A DNA stretch of 64,000 nucleotides from Paramyrothecium sp. XJ0827 (lineage: Eukaryota; Ascomycota; Sordariomycetes; Hypocreales; Stachybotryaceae): positions 1,984,001-2,048,000 of the forward strand of contig JAJFPB010000005.1 of NCBI GenBank assembly GCA_020881915.1, given 5' to 3'. The notes under the pieces were generated by a model, which made no database searches, was not told the DNA's origin, and was given only the letters and a program-made list of their open reading frames with translations. Position 1 is the first letter of the stretch. Every line of letters starts with the position of its first letter. Shown here piece after piece: positions 10,740 through 22,400 of the stretch. Both the position numbers and the translations under genes were made by a program.

Positions 10740-11980
10740 ATGTCGGCTTCTCAGGACAACCTCTCCCCCAACGGGACTGATCTCGTCGATTCTTTGGACC
10801 ATCTCAAGATGGACGAGCGTCTTGGCCCCGACGGCGAACCTGCCCCTAAGACGGACGAGGAATACGCTCAGGCCCAACTCACTCTCCGAGCCATTGTCTC
10901 TTCTAAGGAAGCTGGCGTCATCATCGGCAAGGGAGGCAAGAACGTCGCCGATCTGCGCGACGATACCGGCGTCAAAGCCGGCGTCAGCAAGGTTGTTCAG
11001 GGAGTCAACGATCGTGTTCTCACCATCACTGGCGGTTGCGATGCGATCTCAAGGGCCTACGCCATCGTCGCACGTGCCCTCCTGGAAGGTGCTCCTGCCA
11101 TGGGCATGGGCGGCATCATTCAAAGCAATGGCACCCACCGTATGTTTAGGTCTTCTCTCTCTGTCTTTCCCCTACCTTTTTACTGAATTCTGCCCAGCGA
11201 TCAAGCTCTTGATTTCCCACAACCAGATGGGCACCATCATTGGCAGGCAAGGTCTCAAGATCAAGCACATCCAGGATGTGTCAGGCGTCCGCATGGTTGC
11301 GCAGAAGGAAATGCTGCCTCAATCCACGGAGCGAATCGTCGAGGTGCAAGGTACACCTGAGGGCATCCAACGTGCCATCTGGGAAATCTGCAAATGCCTT
11401 GTCGATGACTGGCAGCGCGGCACTGGCACCGTTCTGTACAATCCGGTCGTCCGAAACCAGGCACCTGGTTCTTCGACCCTGAACAGCGGAAGCAGCTACA
11501 ACAACACTTCGAGCAGGGACAGCTATTCCAGCCCCCGTGTCATGCGTACAGGCAATGGATCCGATTTCAACGGAGGTTCACGGCCCTTCAACCGCCGTTC
11601 CGACTCTGACGCGGCCTCGCGTGGTCCACCTACCCACGACGAGAATGGTGAAGAAATCCAGACACAGAACATCAGCATCCCCGCAGACATGGTGGGATGC
11701 ATCATCGGCCGTGCTGGCAGCAAGATCAGCGAGATTCGCAAGACATCCGGAGCTCGTATTTCTATTGCAAAGGTAAGCGTAATCCAGTCATGTGTATTTT
11801 TGATAATTGCTCGCTCATGAGACTGACGTCGTCTTCCTACAGGCCCCTCACGATGAAACTGGCGAGCGCATGTTCACCATCATGGGCACAGCCAAAGCCA
11901 ACGAGTCGGCTCTCTTCCTCTTATACGAGAACCTCGAAGCCGAGAAGATGCGCCGAAGCCAGAACCAGGAGCCTGAATAG
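10740..11980 (+). CDS. Triple KH-domain RNA-binding protein (PCBP / Rnc1 / Pbp2-like)
   Basis: Binds single-stranded, typically C- or U-rich RNA; relatives act in mRNA stability, localisation and translation. Exons 10740-11139, 11198-11772 and 11843-11980 give 370 aa. Three KH domains each have an intact GxxG loop: GKGG at 63-66, GRQG at 149-152 and GRAG at 304-307. KH1 and KH2 are close together; a Ser/Asn/Arg-rich linker (~215-285) with possible phosphosites separates KH3. The layout (two tandem KH, linker, KH3) is that of poly(rC)-binding proteins, fission yeast Rnc1 and budding yeast Pbp2/Hek2; which one is orthologous I cannot decide from sequence alone. Intron 1 splits a Pro codon right before KH2. 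The leader is itself C-rich, suggesting possible autoregulation. Confidence 0.92.
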
Positions 11981-13543
11981 ACGGAACATGCCGACCATTT
12001 CAAGAGCCGAGTGCAGGCCGCCATTTCACGTTTAGTGGCCGACTCTATCAAGGCATGGGTACTCGGGCTGTCTCTAGACATCCAAGGCGTTGACTTATTA
12101 CAAGGCTTCCTGTCTTGTCTCCCCATTTCCACCCTCGCTCCATATTCCGCCGACCGTCTTCATTCCCTCCAAAAAATCACTTGACATCACTACTTTTGAC
12201 CGCCATTCTTCCATCCTTTCCTAGCTGCGCTTCATCTCTTTCTGGTCCTTGCCTCGAACGACACAATTGGCGGACTCCATCCTCAACAAGATTGCCGGGC
12301 ATGCATCACTTTCTGGGCGAGCTCAGTATCCCCATTAGTTGCCGCGAGCTTTCCTCTGCGAAGGCTCGCAACTTGGTAATTGATGAACTCGATGCTCCTA
12401 ATTCTCTCCTCGTTTTCCTTACAAACACACTCGCACGCGGTTCGGATATTTCATCTATCTCCACACAAGAGCTTCAGTCATATAGCTCCCCTGACGACTC
12501 CATTCTACCAGACCTCTTGATGGGTGGTCTCAGCCAGACAGACCGAGAGTGTGGGTTCATGATTGGCTCACCACTGTCCCAATAGCGCATCGCACAACGA
12601 ATCGCGCCATTGTGGCAGATTTATAGGCCAGAACAGTCATCAACCCGACCCGCCACCTTATTCTTTCTCTCGCGCCGCAACTTTACCTGCCGTTCAATGG
12701 CGTGCAGGACTCAAGATTAAACCCGGACTATGTATATCACTACGATACCCAATTCTTTCGAGAGGGCTGATGCCCATCAGAACACAGCCTTCCGTATCAA
12801 CTTGAGGAGCCCGGCTACACCACGCAGATCTTATGTGGGTTCGGGAGTGGGAACATGTCTAGATAGGAGTGTATCTAGATATATGCAATAAGCGCGAAAT
12901 ACACTTGAACAGAATTGGCGCTGATCTTGAACTTTCCCTTTTCTTTAATGTGATTGTTTCAGAGCAAAGAAGGTCCACCCGCCTGCCCTGCATGTCCCTC
13001 CAGTTCATGGATGGAAGCCTGTGACGGCCTTGGACTCGGCTAGCCAAGTGTGTGGGACCAGAAGACGAGCTTAAGTTGTCGGTTGAGAATAGAGCGTGTC
13101 CCCCAAATACCGTAGATCGGGCAAGGCAAGGCAAGGCAAGGCAAGGCGAGGCAAGTGGGCAATTAGGGAGGTGATTCATGCCATGAACTGCGGAATGCAC
13201 TAAGCTGCAAAGGTTGTGTGCACCTTCCTTCCGTGGCTGTATCAACTTGTTGAAGCCAGCATGTCATCAGCTTTATCGATAAGCCCCAGCCAGGACCCTT
13301 AATCCTAAATACTCCTTTGTTCGCAGTGCACTTTGCGATCTGGCTCGACACACCTAGACATTGGCTCTGTCGGTTGCCGTTTTTACTCTGTCGGTTTGTT
13401 TTTCTTCTTTGCCTTCATTCTTCCTCCTCTGTTGCTGTTGCGCTTTGCCTGGCAGGCTAGATTCCACTTCCTTTGTCCACCCTTTCCCCCACCATCTCGC
13501 CGTCTTTCGAATCGTCGGCCCCCGACGGCAAGCGTTACTCGCG
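11981..13543. other. 3' region of the KH gene and upstream region of the HUT1-like gene
   Basis: No supported coding sequence. The 156-codon open frame at 12115-12585 has no family motif and begins in a C/T-rich tract that is probably KH-gene 3' UTR. An AAGGC tandem tract sits at 13121-13155. 13370-13540 is a T/C-rich leader immediately before the HUT1-like ATG. Confidence 0.45.
13121..13155. repeat. Tandem GCAAG pentamer tract
   Basis: About six consecutive GCAAG/GCGAG units (GCAAGGCAAGGCAAGGCAAG and continuation). Same word family as the tracts at 9650 and 42640. Confidence 0.85.
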
Positions 13544-14948
13544 ATGGCGCGCTCAAAGCAGCCCGCTGTCAAGCGCGAGTCGTCGTCCGAGTTCTTCAAC
13601 AAGCGCACCGCCAGCTGGGAAGGTTCGGATGAGAAGCAGCAGGCACTGGCGAGCGCCAATGGCAACGGCAGCGCCGCGACGAAACCCGCTGCCGTCGTCG
13701 AGACCAAGGATGCCGGCCTGCTCCAGCTGGTCATTGCCGTGGCTGGCATCTACGCCTCCTTGTAAGTTGGTGACGGAGCCCGCGACCTCCGTGGACGTTT
13801 GTTTCTTTGGGAAGAACCGGAGACTGACCGCGAGGACTGCGCGACAGCTTGACTTGGGCCTATCTTCAGGAGAAGCTCACGACGACACCCCACGGCCTCG
13901 GCGACAAGCCCGAGTTCTGGCGCTTCCCCGTCTTCCTCAACACGATCCAGTCCTTCTTCGCCGCCGCGGTCGGCTGCGTCTACCTGGTCGCCTCGACGCC
14001 CAAGGGCGCCTCGATCCCGCCCGTCATCCCCTCGTCGCGCATCCTCGGCCCCCTCGCCGTCGTCGCCATCACGAGCAGCCTCGCCAGCCCCTTCGGCTAC
14101 GCCAGCCTCGCCCACATCGACTACATCACGTTCCTGCTCGCCAAGAGCTGCAAGCTGCTGCCCGTCATGCTGCTGCACGTCACCGTCTACCGCCGCCGCT
14201 ACCCCCCCTACAAGTACCTCGTCGTCGCGGCCGTCACCGCCGGCGTCGCCGTCTTCACCCTGCACTCGGGCAAGAAGCACAAGAAGAAGCAGTCGTCGGA
14301 CGAGTCCAACGCCGCCTGGGGCCTGCTCCTGCTCTCGGTCAACCTGCTCTTCGACGGGCTCACCAACAGCACGCAGGACTACATCTTCCAGACGTTCCGC
14401 CCCTACACCGGCCCGCAGATGATGTGCGCCAACAACATCATGAGCACCCTCGTCACGGGGCTGTACCTCGTGCTCAGCCCCTGGCTCGTCGCCACGGGCA
14501 TCGGCGAGTGGCTGGGCATGGACGTTGTCGGAAGCGCTGGCGAGCTGCGCGCTGCCCTCGACTTCATGGCCCGCTATCCAGCCGTGTGGAAGGACGTCCT
14601 GGGCTTCGCGGCGTGCGGCGCCGTCGGTCAGGTCTTTATTTGTGAGTATCCTGCGCACATCTCCATGCCGTACAGATTCCACTGACAACCCTTTGTCTTT
14701 TTCCCCCTCAAATAGTTTACACGCTGTCTACTTTCTCCTCCGTCCTGCTCGTCACCGTAACCGTTACCCGCAAGATGTTCACCATGATCCTGTCCGTCGT
14801 CGCTTTCGGCCACCGCCTGACCGGCATGCAGTGGCTGGGCGTTGGTTTGGTGTTCGGCGGCATTGGCGTCGAGGCCGGCATCGCTCGTCAGGAGAAGATG
14901 GCCAAGGAGGCGGCCAAGAGGGCCAATGGCGCCAAGAAAGCACAATGA
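13544..14948 (+). CDS. HUT1: UAA-family nucleotide-sugar transporter, Hut1-like (UDP-galactose transporter homologue)
   Basis: ER/Golgi membrane antiporter of the UAA (SLC35B) family; Hut1 homologues carry UDP-sugars into the ER lumen and support protein folding and glycosylation. Exons 13544-13761, 13848-14641, 14716-14948 give 414 aa. A ~65-residue soluble N-terminus precedes about ten TM segments. Family landmarks visible: [12 protein letters not shown] after TM1, [42 protein letters not shown], and [19 protein letters not shown] near the C-terminus. It ends [10 protein letters not shown], a lysine-rich tail; a KKxx-type ER signal would need Lys at -3/-4, and KKAQ satisfies that, so ER retention is plausible. 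Exon 2 is almost purely NNC/NNG codons, far more GC-rich at third positions than its neighbours. Convergent with the phosphatase gene. Confidence 0.9.
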
Positions 14949-15798
14949 GAAAACGAGGGGACTACATCTAAGCCGCACCAGGAAGAGTGGTGGCGATCAT
15001 GGACTATATAGAAACTATTTCATGTCGCATAGAAGATAGAGAGTTCAACGATTTTGATGCACTGTGTTTCCATTTAGGAGGGATGAGCGAGAGACAACGC
15101 AGGGTGAGAAGAGTGCAACCTTATAAAATGTTACTTTATTATGTAAAATCCCGAAGTTATCCTAGACTACTATATGCCCAAGTCTTCCAAGCCTTTGTCT
15201 CATTGCTTCTCGCGCAAGTGAGCCAGTGCTGCGGTGAGGTGCTCAACTCCGCTACTCGAGCCGCCGACTCTCGCCTGCCGGCCTGCAGGGATCTGACAAC
15301 TCCGAATCATGCCAACGACTACATACATATCAATAGAACCACACCTGCCCTTGTCCTACTCATACCCGATTTTGTGCCTGTCCCGGTACAAAGTAAAGAT
15401 TTCACAAAAGAAAAGATATGATCGCCCACTGGTGTCCAGCGGGTTCAATCAAAACTCATTAGGCCGAAAGCAGTTTTCGCCGCCGTCGTTTCTCCTGACG
15501 ATGGGGCAGATTGATGTCGCGAGATGAAATATTGTTAAAACAAAAGAAATGGTATCGTGGATGAAAAGCAAATGATCGCTTGCTATCCAATGTCTCGCCC
15601 CCGTGATGCATTAAAATGATCATCATAAAGGCGGCACGAACGCCCTGCAAATGCCATGTCATTGGACCACAATAGAGCCGAAATAGTGCGCCGTCTGAAC
15701 CTTCCGACCATCTCCGTGATGCCGGAATGCCTGTTACCGAGTAGGGCAATCGCCAGTGCCCTTATGTCGGTTTGATTACCCAACGTCGGAATGCGATA
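14949..15798. other. Convergent 3' flanks of the HUT1-like and phosphatase genes
   Basis: Both neighbours end here. The sequence is A/T-richer (for example TTATAAAATGTTACTTTATT at 15120 and ATTGTTAAAACAAAAG at 15530), as expected for overlapping 3' UTRs and polyadenylation regions. No gene seen. Confidence 0.5.
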
Positions 15799-18135
15799 TT
15801 AAATGAGGTCATCAATCGAACGGATTATAGGTGCCTCCCCTTTTGTCGGTGGGCTTCGAGGGTCGACAACTTGTCGAGGCCGGCCAAAGGGAAAGTACGT
15901 GTCACGCGGAAAGCTGGTAATTCTCGGTGAAAAAAGCGATTCGGTTGGAATTTGTGGCAATTCGACGAATCGCATACCGCTCAGTCCGGGTAGATCGTGC
16001 AATGGGTTGTTGGTCATGACTTCTGCCCGCGGAGACAATAGCGCATCGTCGGTCGGAAACGCGCTTGGTATCACAATAGGCTGCTGTGGCAAGGCATTTG
16101 GTTCGGCTAGCGGTTCCTCCTTGCGAGCAAACTTCGCAGGTTTTGGTTCGATGTTGAGACTCCTCAGGTTGAAGGTTTCTGACAGTGTGAGAGCGGGTGG
16201 CGATGGTTTTCGCGTCCATGGTTCGCCCATTCGATTCGTAGAAGGCTTTGTGCCACTGTGCCCGGTCTTGGGTCGCTGGGGGAGGTCGCTCGGGTTGAAG
16301 GGGCTCAGGAGCTCATTCGAGGATCTATCGGTGGTCTCTTTTTCACTCCACGAGAACTTCATGGGTGCTGAAGCCGGTCCCGGCGAGATTGCTGGACGCC
16401 CTGGGGTTGAGTTTCCACGAAGCCGCGTCTGTGGGCTGGCTTCGCTTTCCTTCGCCCGGAAGTCTTCTTCTCCAGGGAGCGGTGCCGTGTGAGGTTCCTG
16501 GGGTGACAAGTCAATAGCATCGACTGAAAGTGTTAAGCGATGCTTGGTCGGGCTGCGACCCGTCCGAGGCCGATATGCCGAAGCTGGCGGCAAGCGCTTC
16601 TTTGACACCTCCTTCTGGAAGTCCTGGAGCGAATACATGAGTTTCATGTTTGGGCTGATCCAGCGACTTTTCGCTTGAGCAGCATAATACGCGTCATTTA
16701 CACTGAGTTCCGGCTTCTGATAGAGGCCGTAGGCGATGATCAAACTGGCAGAGCGACTCGCTCCCTGCTGGCAATGAATGAGCACCTTCTTGCCTTCCTT
16801 AGTGCGGTCATCGATGGTCTCGCAAAGACGCATCAGATCAGGCGCAATGTCAGTATTGTGATCCCACGGGATGTGAATATATTCGGGGCGATTTAGAGGA
16901 TTGGCCTTGGGGGTGGTCGGGGTCTCGATGGACCTTTCTTCGCCTTGCTGGGCATCGAGCGCCATGTCGAAATCAGGCCCAGCCAAAGCTGAGTCTGGGA
17001 TAGGACTGAGCTCGCGCGGACGAAATCCAGAAATTACTGCATCAAAGGGGTTCTTGACTTCCCGTGCCACATTAATAACGACGTCGAATTTTGAGGCCTC
17101 ATCTGCAGAGGGCTCGAGATAGAGATAGACATTGTCGCCATAGATAGCGATTGGCCCTTGAGGATAGCCAGGAGACTTCTGGTCCTCATTGTTGCCACTG
17201 TCATGGTATGGCTCATCTGAACGGTTTGCCAATTGCATCTTAATAGGAGATGACTCCTCAGTAATGGTTACGTCGAACGTAGGCTTCATACTTGACTTCA
17301 TCGGGCGTAAAACCTCCGAGAGTCCAGATTCGTTTCGCTCCAGCACCTTTGGGAACGTCATCCCACCCGCAGGGGCAAATGTTGACGATTTCAAGCTCGA
17401 CAGCATGTGCGGGGATGATGTAGAATGCTTGAGGGCGCGGCGCTGTAATATAGGCGGCATGCCCGGTGATGGAGGCACTTCCAGAGTTCTCTTCGTGATC
17501 AGATCCGAGCTGCTCGTTTTGAGACTGAGTAGACTAGGCTTCCGCTTCATAGCTGGGATATTTGGCTTGATGAAAGATGGTGAAGAAGGCTCGGACACTA
17601 GCGTTTGCGACGTCGGCGAAACGATCATTGGTGGTTGAATCGACAACCCCTTCATGTTCCGAGGTCTTCTTGGAGACGGGGACGTCATTGGTCGTTCAAG
17701 AACAGGCGCATCAGGGACGCCCAGCGACAAGCTGTTGCTCGCTTGGAGGCCAAAGCTAGGTGAGGCGAAGTTGTTCATGGGAAGGATATTGATAGGGGAG
17801 TCGGGCGATGATGACGGCGACGGGTCTGACAGTGGTGAGGAATCGGTTGTGGACATGGTGGTTGTGGGTGACGAGTCGGCCGACTCGGACATTTGCGTTG
17901 AGGTGCTGTCGTGGTGTCTGTGTCCCGGATCGGCTGGAAGCCCAGCAGGGTGCAGCTGGTGGTGTTGAGAGGGGTTCGAAAGCGTGTGTTCCTTAGAAGG
18001 CTCGATGCCTACCAGCTGGGGTTCGACAACGGTGACAGTATCTCGATCTGCCATGGTCTCCGCATCCAGGTCAAATACTGACATGAAGGATGGTATTTGA
18101 TCCTCGTAAATCCGACGCGCAGCTGCCGACGGCAT
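15799..18135 (-). CDS. Dual-specificity protein phosphatase, Msg5/Cpp1-like MAP-kinase phosphatase
   Basis: Removes phosphates from Tyr and Ser/Thr, most likely on MAP kinases. The intronless frame gives 778 aa from the ATG at 18135; later ATGs at 18084 and 18054 are also possible, and the open frame continues upstream to 18315 through what looks like leader. The catalytic domain is central (~340-500): substrate strand FDVVINVAREV, general-acid loop IHIPWDHNTDI, and the P-loop HCQQGASRS (H454, C455, R461), followed by LIIAYGLY. Both flanks are long, Ser/Pro-rich and disordered, as in fungal Msg5/Cpp1. A basic-hydrophobic stretch, KRKPSLLSL, fits a MAPK docking (D) motif. Regulation of cell-wall or mating MAPK pathways is inferred from family only. 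Confidence 0.88.
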   Translation of the reverse strand: MPSAAARRIYEDQIPSFMSVFDLDAETMADRDTVTVVEPQLVGIEPSKEHTLSNPSQHHQLHPAGLPADPGHRHHDSTSTQMSESADSSPTTTMSTTDSSPLSDPSPSSSPDSPINILPMNNFASPSFGLQASNSLSLGVPDAPVLERPMTSPSPRRPRNMKGLSIQPPMIVSPTSQTLVSEPSSPSFIKPNIPAMKRKPSLLSLKTSSSDLITKRTLEVPPSPGMPPILQRRALKHSTSSPHMLSSLKSSTFAPAGGMTFPKVLERNESGLSEVLRPMKSSMKPTFDVTITEESSPIKMQLANRSDEPYHDSGNNEDQKSPGYPQGPIAIYGDNVYLYLEPSADEASKFDVVINVAREVKNPFDAVISGFRPRELSPIPDSALAGPDFDMALDAQQGEERSIETPTTPKANPLNRPEYIHIPWDHNTDIAPDLMRLCETIDDRTKEGKKVLIHCQQGASRSASLIIAYGLYQKPELSVNDAYYAAQAKSRWISPNMKLMYSLQDFQKEVSKKRLPPASAYRPRTGRSPTKHRLTLSVDAIDLSPQEPHTAPLPGEEDFRAKESEASPQTRLRGNSTPGRPAISPGPASAPMKFSWSEKETTDRSSNELLSPFNPSDLPQRPKTGHSGTKPSTNRMGEPWTRKPSPPALTLSETFNLRSLNIEPKPAKFARKEEPLAEPNALPQQPIVIPSAFPTDDALLSPRAEVMTNNPLHDLPGLSGMRFVELPQIPTESLFSPRITSFPRDTYFPFGRPRQVVDPRSPPTKGEAPIIRSIDDLI

Positions 18136-19260
18136 ATTTCTGAGTCTGGATCGGGCCAAAGTCTGAACCGCTATACGTTGCTCCTTCTCCGAACCCAAAC
18201 GATTCCTCCACAAAAAGCCGGCGCCTGGAGTAAAGAATGGCCTAGCGAGTCTGGTCGAGCTGATGCAAAAGGTGTACAAAAAGGTTGTCGCGAGGTAGCG
18301 GTGTGTATGCTGCAAAGGAGTGAGTGCGCAGACCGTCGGCTCGATCTATGTGAATTAGGTGGACAGCGCTGCTGAATCCGACCACTAAAGGGTTCGCGAA
18401 ACGAGATGGAGTGGTGGTCGAGGCCGACGAAGGTTTACCAACAAGAAGGTATCGTCAATCGATGAAAGCGCTCGCGAAAGAAGACGGTAGAGACAAAAGC
18501 GCCCGGCAACGGAATGTCGCAAAGGGATGACGATCGTCAGGGGAGGTAGGATGAAGGGAAGGCGGGAGGTCGCCGGTTGCGAGATCGAGGCAAACAGAGA
18601 CAGAGGAGAAAGAGGAATGAAGCCAAAGACGAAAGGTGAGACAAAGAGGAAGCCGGCGCAGCGCTTGTGGGTAGCCAGGCTAGGTACCGCACAGTACAGG
18701 TAGCGGCTATCCGTGCAAGCAGAAGACGACGAATGACAAGACGGCGCTATAGCGGACACATGGACATGGCCCGTCTTCCTGCTGCGAAGGGGTGAGGGAG
18801 GAGGGGAGGGGGGTCTGTGTGGTGAAGGCAGCGCGTGTGCGGGTTGCGGGAGTGGGAGTGGGTGTGGGTTGTGGTGTGGTGCAAGCGGGAACGGGGAGCA
18901 GGAGGTGGTGGTGGTGGAGGAGGAGGAGAAGGGGAGGGGAGCAGAGGCAACGAAGGGAAAGTGGGAATAGGAACAGGAGCAGGAACAGGAAGCGGCGCGG
19001 GTCGGAAAAACGGATTGAATGCGAATAGGTATGCGGCAGCCTGTCGACCTCCCAAAGCGACAGTCAAAAGCAGTCAGTGAGTACTGAATGGAGGTTTTTG
19101 GGAGCGGAGGTGGACGAGGGCCTGGTCGATGTGACCGACGGACGGGCGGCGACGGACCTGGCTGGCTGGGGAGGCGCTGCTGGGTGGCCACGCTGAGGTT
19201 GGTAACAGGGCCCTGCGAGCACAGCACCCAAAACTGCCAGTTTCGGCAAGGGCTGGCTGG
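18136..19260 (-). promoter_or_regulatory. Long pyrimidine-rich 5' leader/promoter of the phosphatase gene
   Basis: On the minus strand this stretch is strongly C/T-rich, with runs of CCA/CCT triplets near 18900-18960. Long overlapping open frames here encode only Pro/Ser low-complexity sequence and are not genes. A 3'-splice-like end, CACTCACTCCTTTGCAG, occurs on the minus strand at about 18313-18329, so a leader intron is possible; the matching donor was not identified. Confidence 0.45.
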
Positions 19261-19372
19261 TCTGAAGGGGGAGGGGCGCAGAATCCTTGTCCTGGTCCTG
19301 ATCCTGGTTCGTCGTTCTAGGTTTCTGGGCGTTTACCAGGGCGGTTTGTCTGAGCTGGGCCTGGGTCGGGGG

Positions 19373-19440
19373 GTCGAGGGTCGTGAGGTCGTGAGGTCGT
19401 GAGGTCGTGGGTCGTGGGTCGTGGGTCGTGGGTCGAGGGG
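19373..19440. repeat. Compound microsatellite (GGTCGTGA)n then (GGTCGTG)n
   Basis: Three copies of an 8-mer GGTCGTGA are followed by about four copies of a 7-mer GGTCGTG/GGTCGAG, a one-base-different unit. Probably slippage-derived. Confidence 0.85.
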
Positions 19441-22400
19441 GCGCGGCGACAATGTGCAGCGCTAAGGCGAGAGTGAGGGAGAAGAGCTACCAAGACCCCT
19501 GGTCTTCCCGACCATCTCCAGGTGCGGAACACAGTGTACGTAGTACAGCACTGTCCGCGGGGTACCTTACCGCACTTCGCTCCCGCTTTTGGCTGAGGTG
19601 TTTGCTGGCCTGGCCTCTGTTCGCCAAAACCTGAGTGGGAGTTGGTTGCTTCTTGTTCCCTTCCATTCCGCCTCTCTCCCTGGCCCCGAGGGCGCTCCCT
19701 GTTAATACATGGGCAACTTGTGCATGTGAAGCTTTTGCGTTGTTTCCTATGTTTTCTTGAAACGGCACTACCTAAGGATACTTGTCCTTTTCTCCTGGGG
19801 TCATGGTCGGGCCGTTCAATGCGATTCTCAACTGTTTGCTGCACGGGTCACCGGCAAGCCGTTAACTGGCCGAGAACCAAGTCAAGGAGGGTGAGCAGAA
19901 CGAGAGGCGCCAACTGCCTTCATCCGGGGCAACATTCAAGGTAGCATTAAGCACAGCCTTCATCAAGTGCCGTCGCATTGCTGTTGCTTCCAAGTATAGC
20001 AGTCTTCGAGGTAGGTGCCAATAAGCTCGGCAAGATTTACGGACGTTAAGATAATATTAGATTATGGGACCCCCAGGTTAAGACGATTTGGCCGCCTCAA
20101 GTAAATAACCGAAACGGCCCAATATCAAACTCAATCTCAAGGCTATTTGTATTGCGATAAAAGGCAGCGTTGCCTTATACCTGAAGCATTCACCGTCTTG
20201 GGACATGGTCCTGTGAAAACCCGAGGGAGGCTCAGTACAAGGTGACCCTGTCGCTCCGCACTGTGCCGCGTACCGGCCTGCTGCGGCGCAAGCGAGATTT
20301 TGTGCGAGCGCTGCGTTGTGAATGGAGGATCCTACCGAAAACAGGCCCATGCCAGACCTAATTATAGCACGATGCATGACGGGCTGGGCGCCAAAGTATG
20401 ACCAATTACGACGTGCAGAGCTAGGGACTTGCTTGCAGGACTTTTAAATTTAACTCTCGACACGCATGGTAGCCGCCACCGTGTGAGAATCCACTGACAC
20501 GGTACTTACAGAACCTAACCTGCCTTCCTTACCTTACCTACGCTTGGCCAACATACTACAGTACGTAAGGTAGTAGGTAAGGTAGGTAAGGCACAGTAGT
20601 AGGCACTGCAGGGAAGGCAGGGTGGTAGCCAACAATGGAACGTGTCTGCGGCTCCGTTGTGGACTTGGCTACCTGGTACGGTCTGGTCCGGTCTGGTCTT
20701 TGTGAGGCGAGTCATCAGTTCGTAACCGTTGCCTTTGCTGGAAGATCCCCTTGAGCCTCCTAGTTTGTGTGGAGCTTCGACCTCGTCGCTGTGGAAGCTG
20801 GGGAACATGCAAAGTTACGGCGTTCGTCCCCGACGCGACGCTGCATCTGCCGCCTGCTTGTTTCCTCCGAGAAGGGTACGGTGTGCTGCTTCTGGACAAT
20901 ATCCGCCTTCGACGAAACTTTGCCGGACCACCCACCTGCATTGCAACAGTCACATCCGGATCATCACACGATTCATTACTCAGGGGACACTTTGTTACCC
21001 GTCGCCTCCCTATGGCTGTGCCCATTGCATGACAGACACATAAGCCTTCAACGTCTCCGTGGGTCACCTCCAAACGGACCTAGATGGTGGCGCCGAGGGC
21101 CAAGACCGAGGAGCCCTCCGTATATGAGCCTAGCTCCTAACTTTGCTTTATGGATCATAGCTTGCAGAGTACCTGTGTGCCTTCCAACGCGTGTGACCAT
21201 TGGTAAGTAAGCTCATGACGACTCGCAACCTCGAACGTCCGCCTCTCCATTGGTTCATCATCATCGTAATGCAAAGGTCACTTCAAACCTGATCAAAGAA
21301 CAGAAGGCGTCACCGAAATTGTGAGCATTCGTCTGGAAAACACTCGCTTACTACGGGTATTACAAGTCACGGACGCTTCAAAAATGCACGGCCAGAGCGA
21401 GCATATTTGCGGTCGATTCTCCGGGCGCCTCCGCCGTCCATGAGCGAAGCCGAGGATGTCCGGCTTCTCCAGTGGCGCTTGCATGGCAACCTAGGCATGT
21501 ACTGAGTGAGCAGCACGGTAGGCTGACTTTCATGGGATGGGCGGCACATGCGTCTTGTACGGAGATGGCCGCAAGTTTAGCAGCATGTCTTCCGTACTGC
21601 TTCCAGAAGGGTTTGTTCTTGCGATGGTTAGACGAAAGACAACCGGCCATGCGAAACAAGAACGTAGATGCAGCACGACGTTCTTGATTGGCACTGTGAA
21701 GAGCAGTTGGCGATTGTCGCCAATATTCGGCGACAACACTGTGTACACGGTGCTGGTCACGGCCCCTCTCAAACCTCGAATCTCAGATGGGGCTTCTCAG
21801 ATCTGAAACGGCACTTTCACATGGGTGAAACGCACACGCGATGCTCTGGTACCGCCCACAAAAAAATCTCGTGCTTGTCGGGTGTCTATTTTCAGCCATC
21901 TCGTCTCAACGAGGCGTAGGCCCGTACTTCTCTGATTTATCCACCTAGTCACTCCTTGGTCCGTCATGGTGGCTTGTGCACAAGTGCGCTCTGACACAAC
22001 TTTTTCGCGCAGCCCGCGATGCTCCAACATTACTATCAACCGGAACAACAGCATTGCTCTACAGGATACCAGCGGCCCGGCAAGCATTGGTTCAATATTG
22101 GAACTAACACGGTACGAAAAGCCTTTCTGAAAGCCATTAATACGGGATGGTGTTCCCTGCATCGTCCTCGGATGCCTACCGGTACTAGCAGCGAGGTCGC
22201 AATCAGGCAAATCCCTGTCGATGCGCAGGCTCTTGCGGCCACTTTTCAGGCGTTTTGGGGCTCCTGAGGTCTCTTGGCACTCGATGAACCACCGCGCTTC
22301 GGACGCTTGGCAGTAGACACGGGTTCTTGGCTGCTGATGAGCGAAGCTTGGCCTGTCAGCAAGGTCCAATCCACAACTCCGTACATCCGTCTCGTACAAC

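Noticed and set aside
10240..11820. 526-codon frame running through the KH leader into KH exon 2
   Set aside because: The C-rich leader lacks stops by composition; the frame crosses exon 1 in the wrong phase and reads through intron 1.
13750..14688. 312-codon minus-strand open frame opposite HUT1
   Set aside because: It mirrors the GC-ending codons of HUT1; its protein is Asp/Glu/Gly/Arg-rich without motifs.
18385..19227. 280-codon minus-strand Pro/Ser-rich frame
   Set aside because: Low-complexity pyrimidine leader of the phosphatase gene, no conserved segment.
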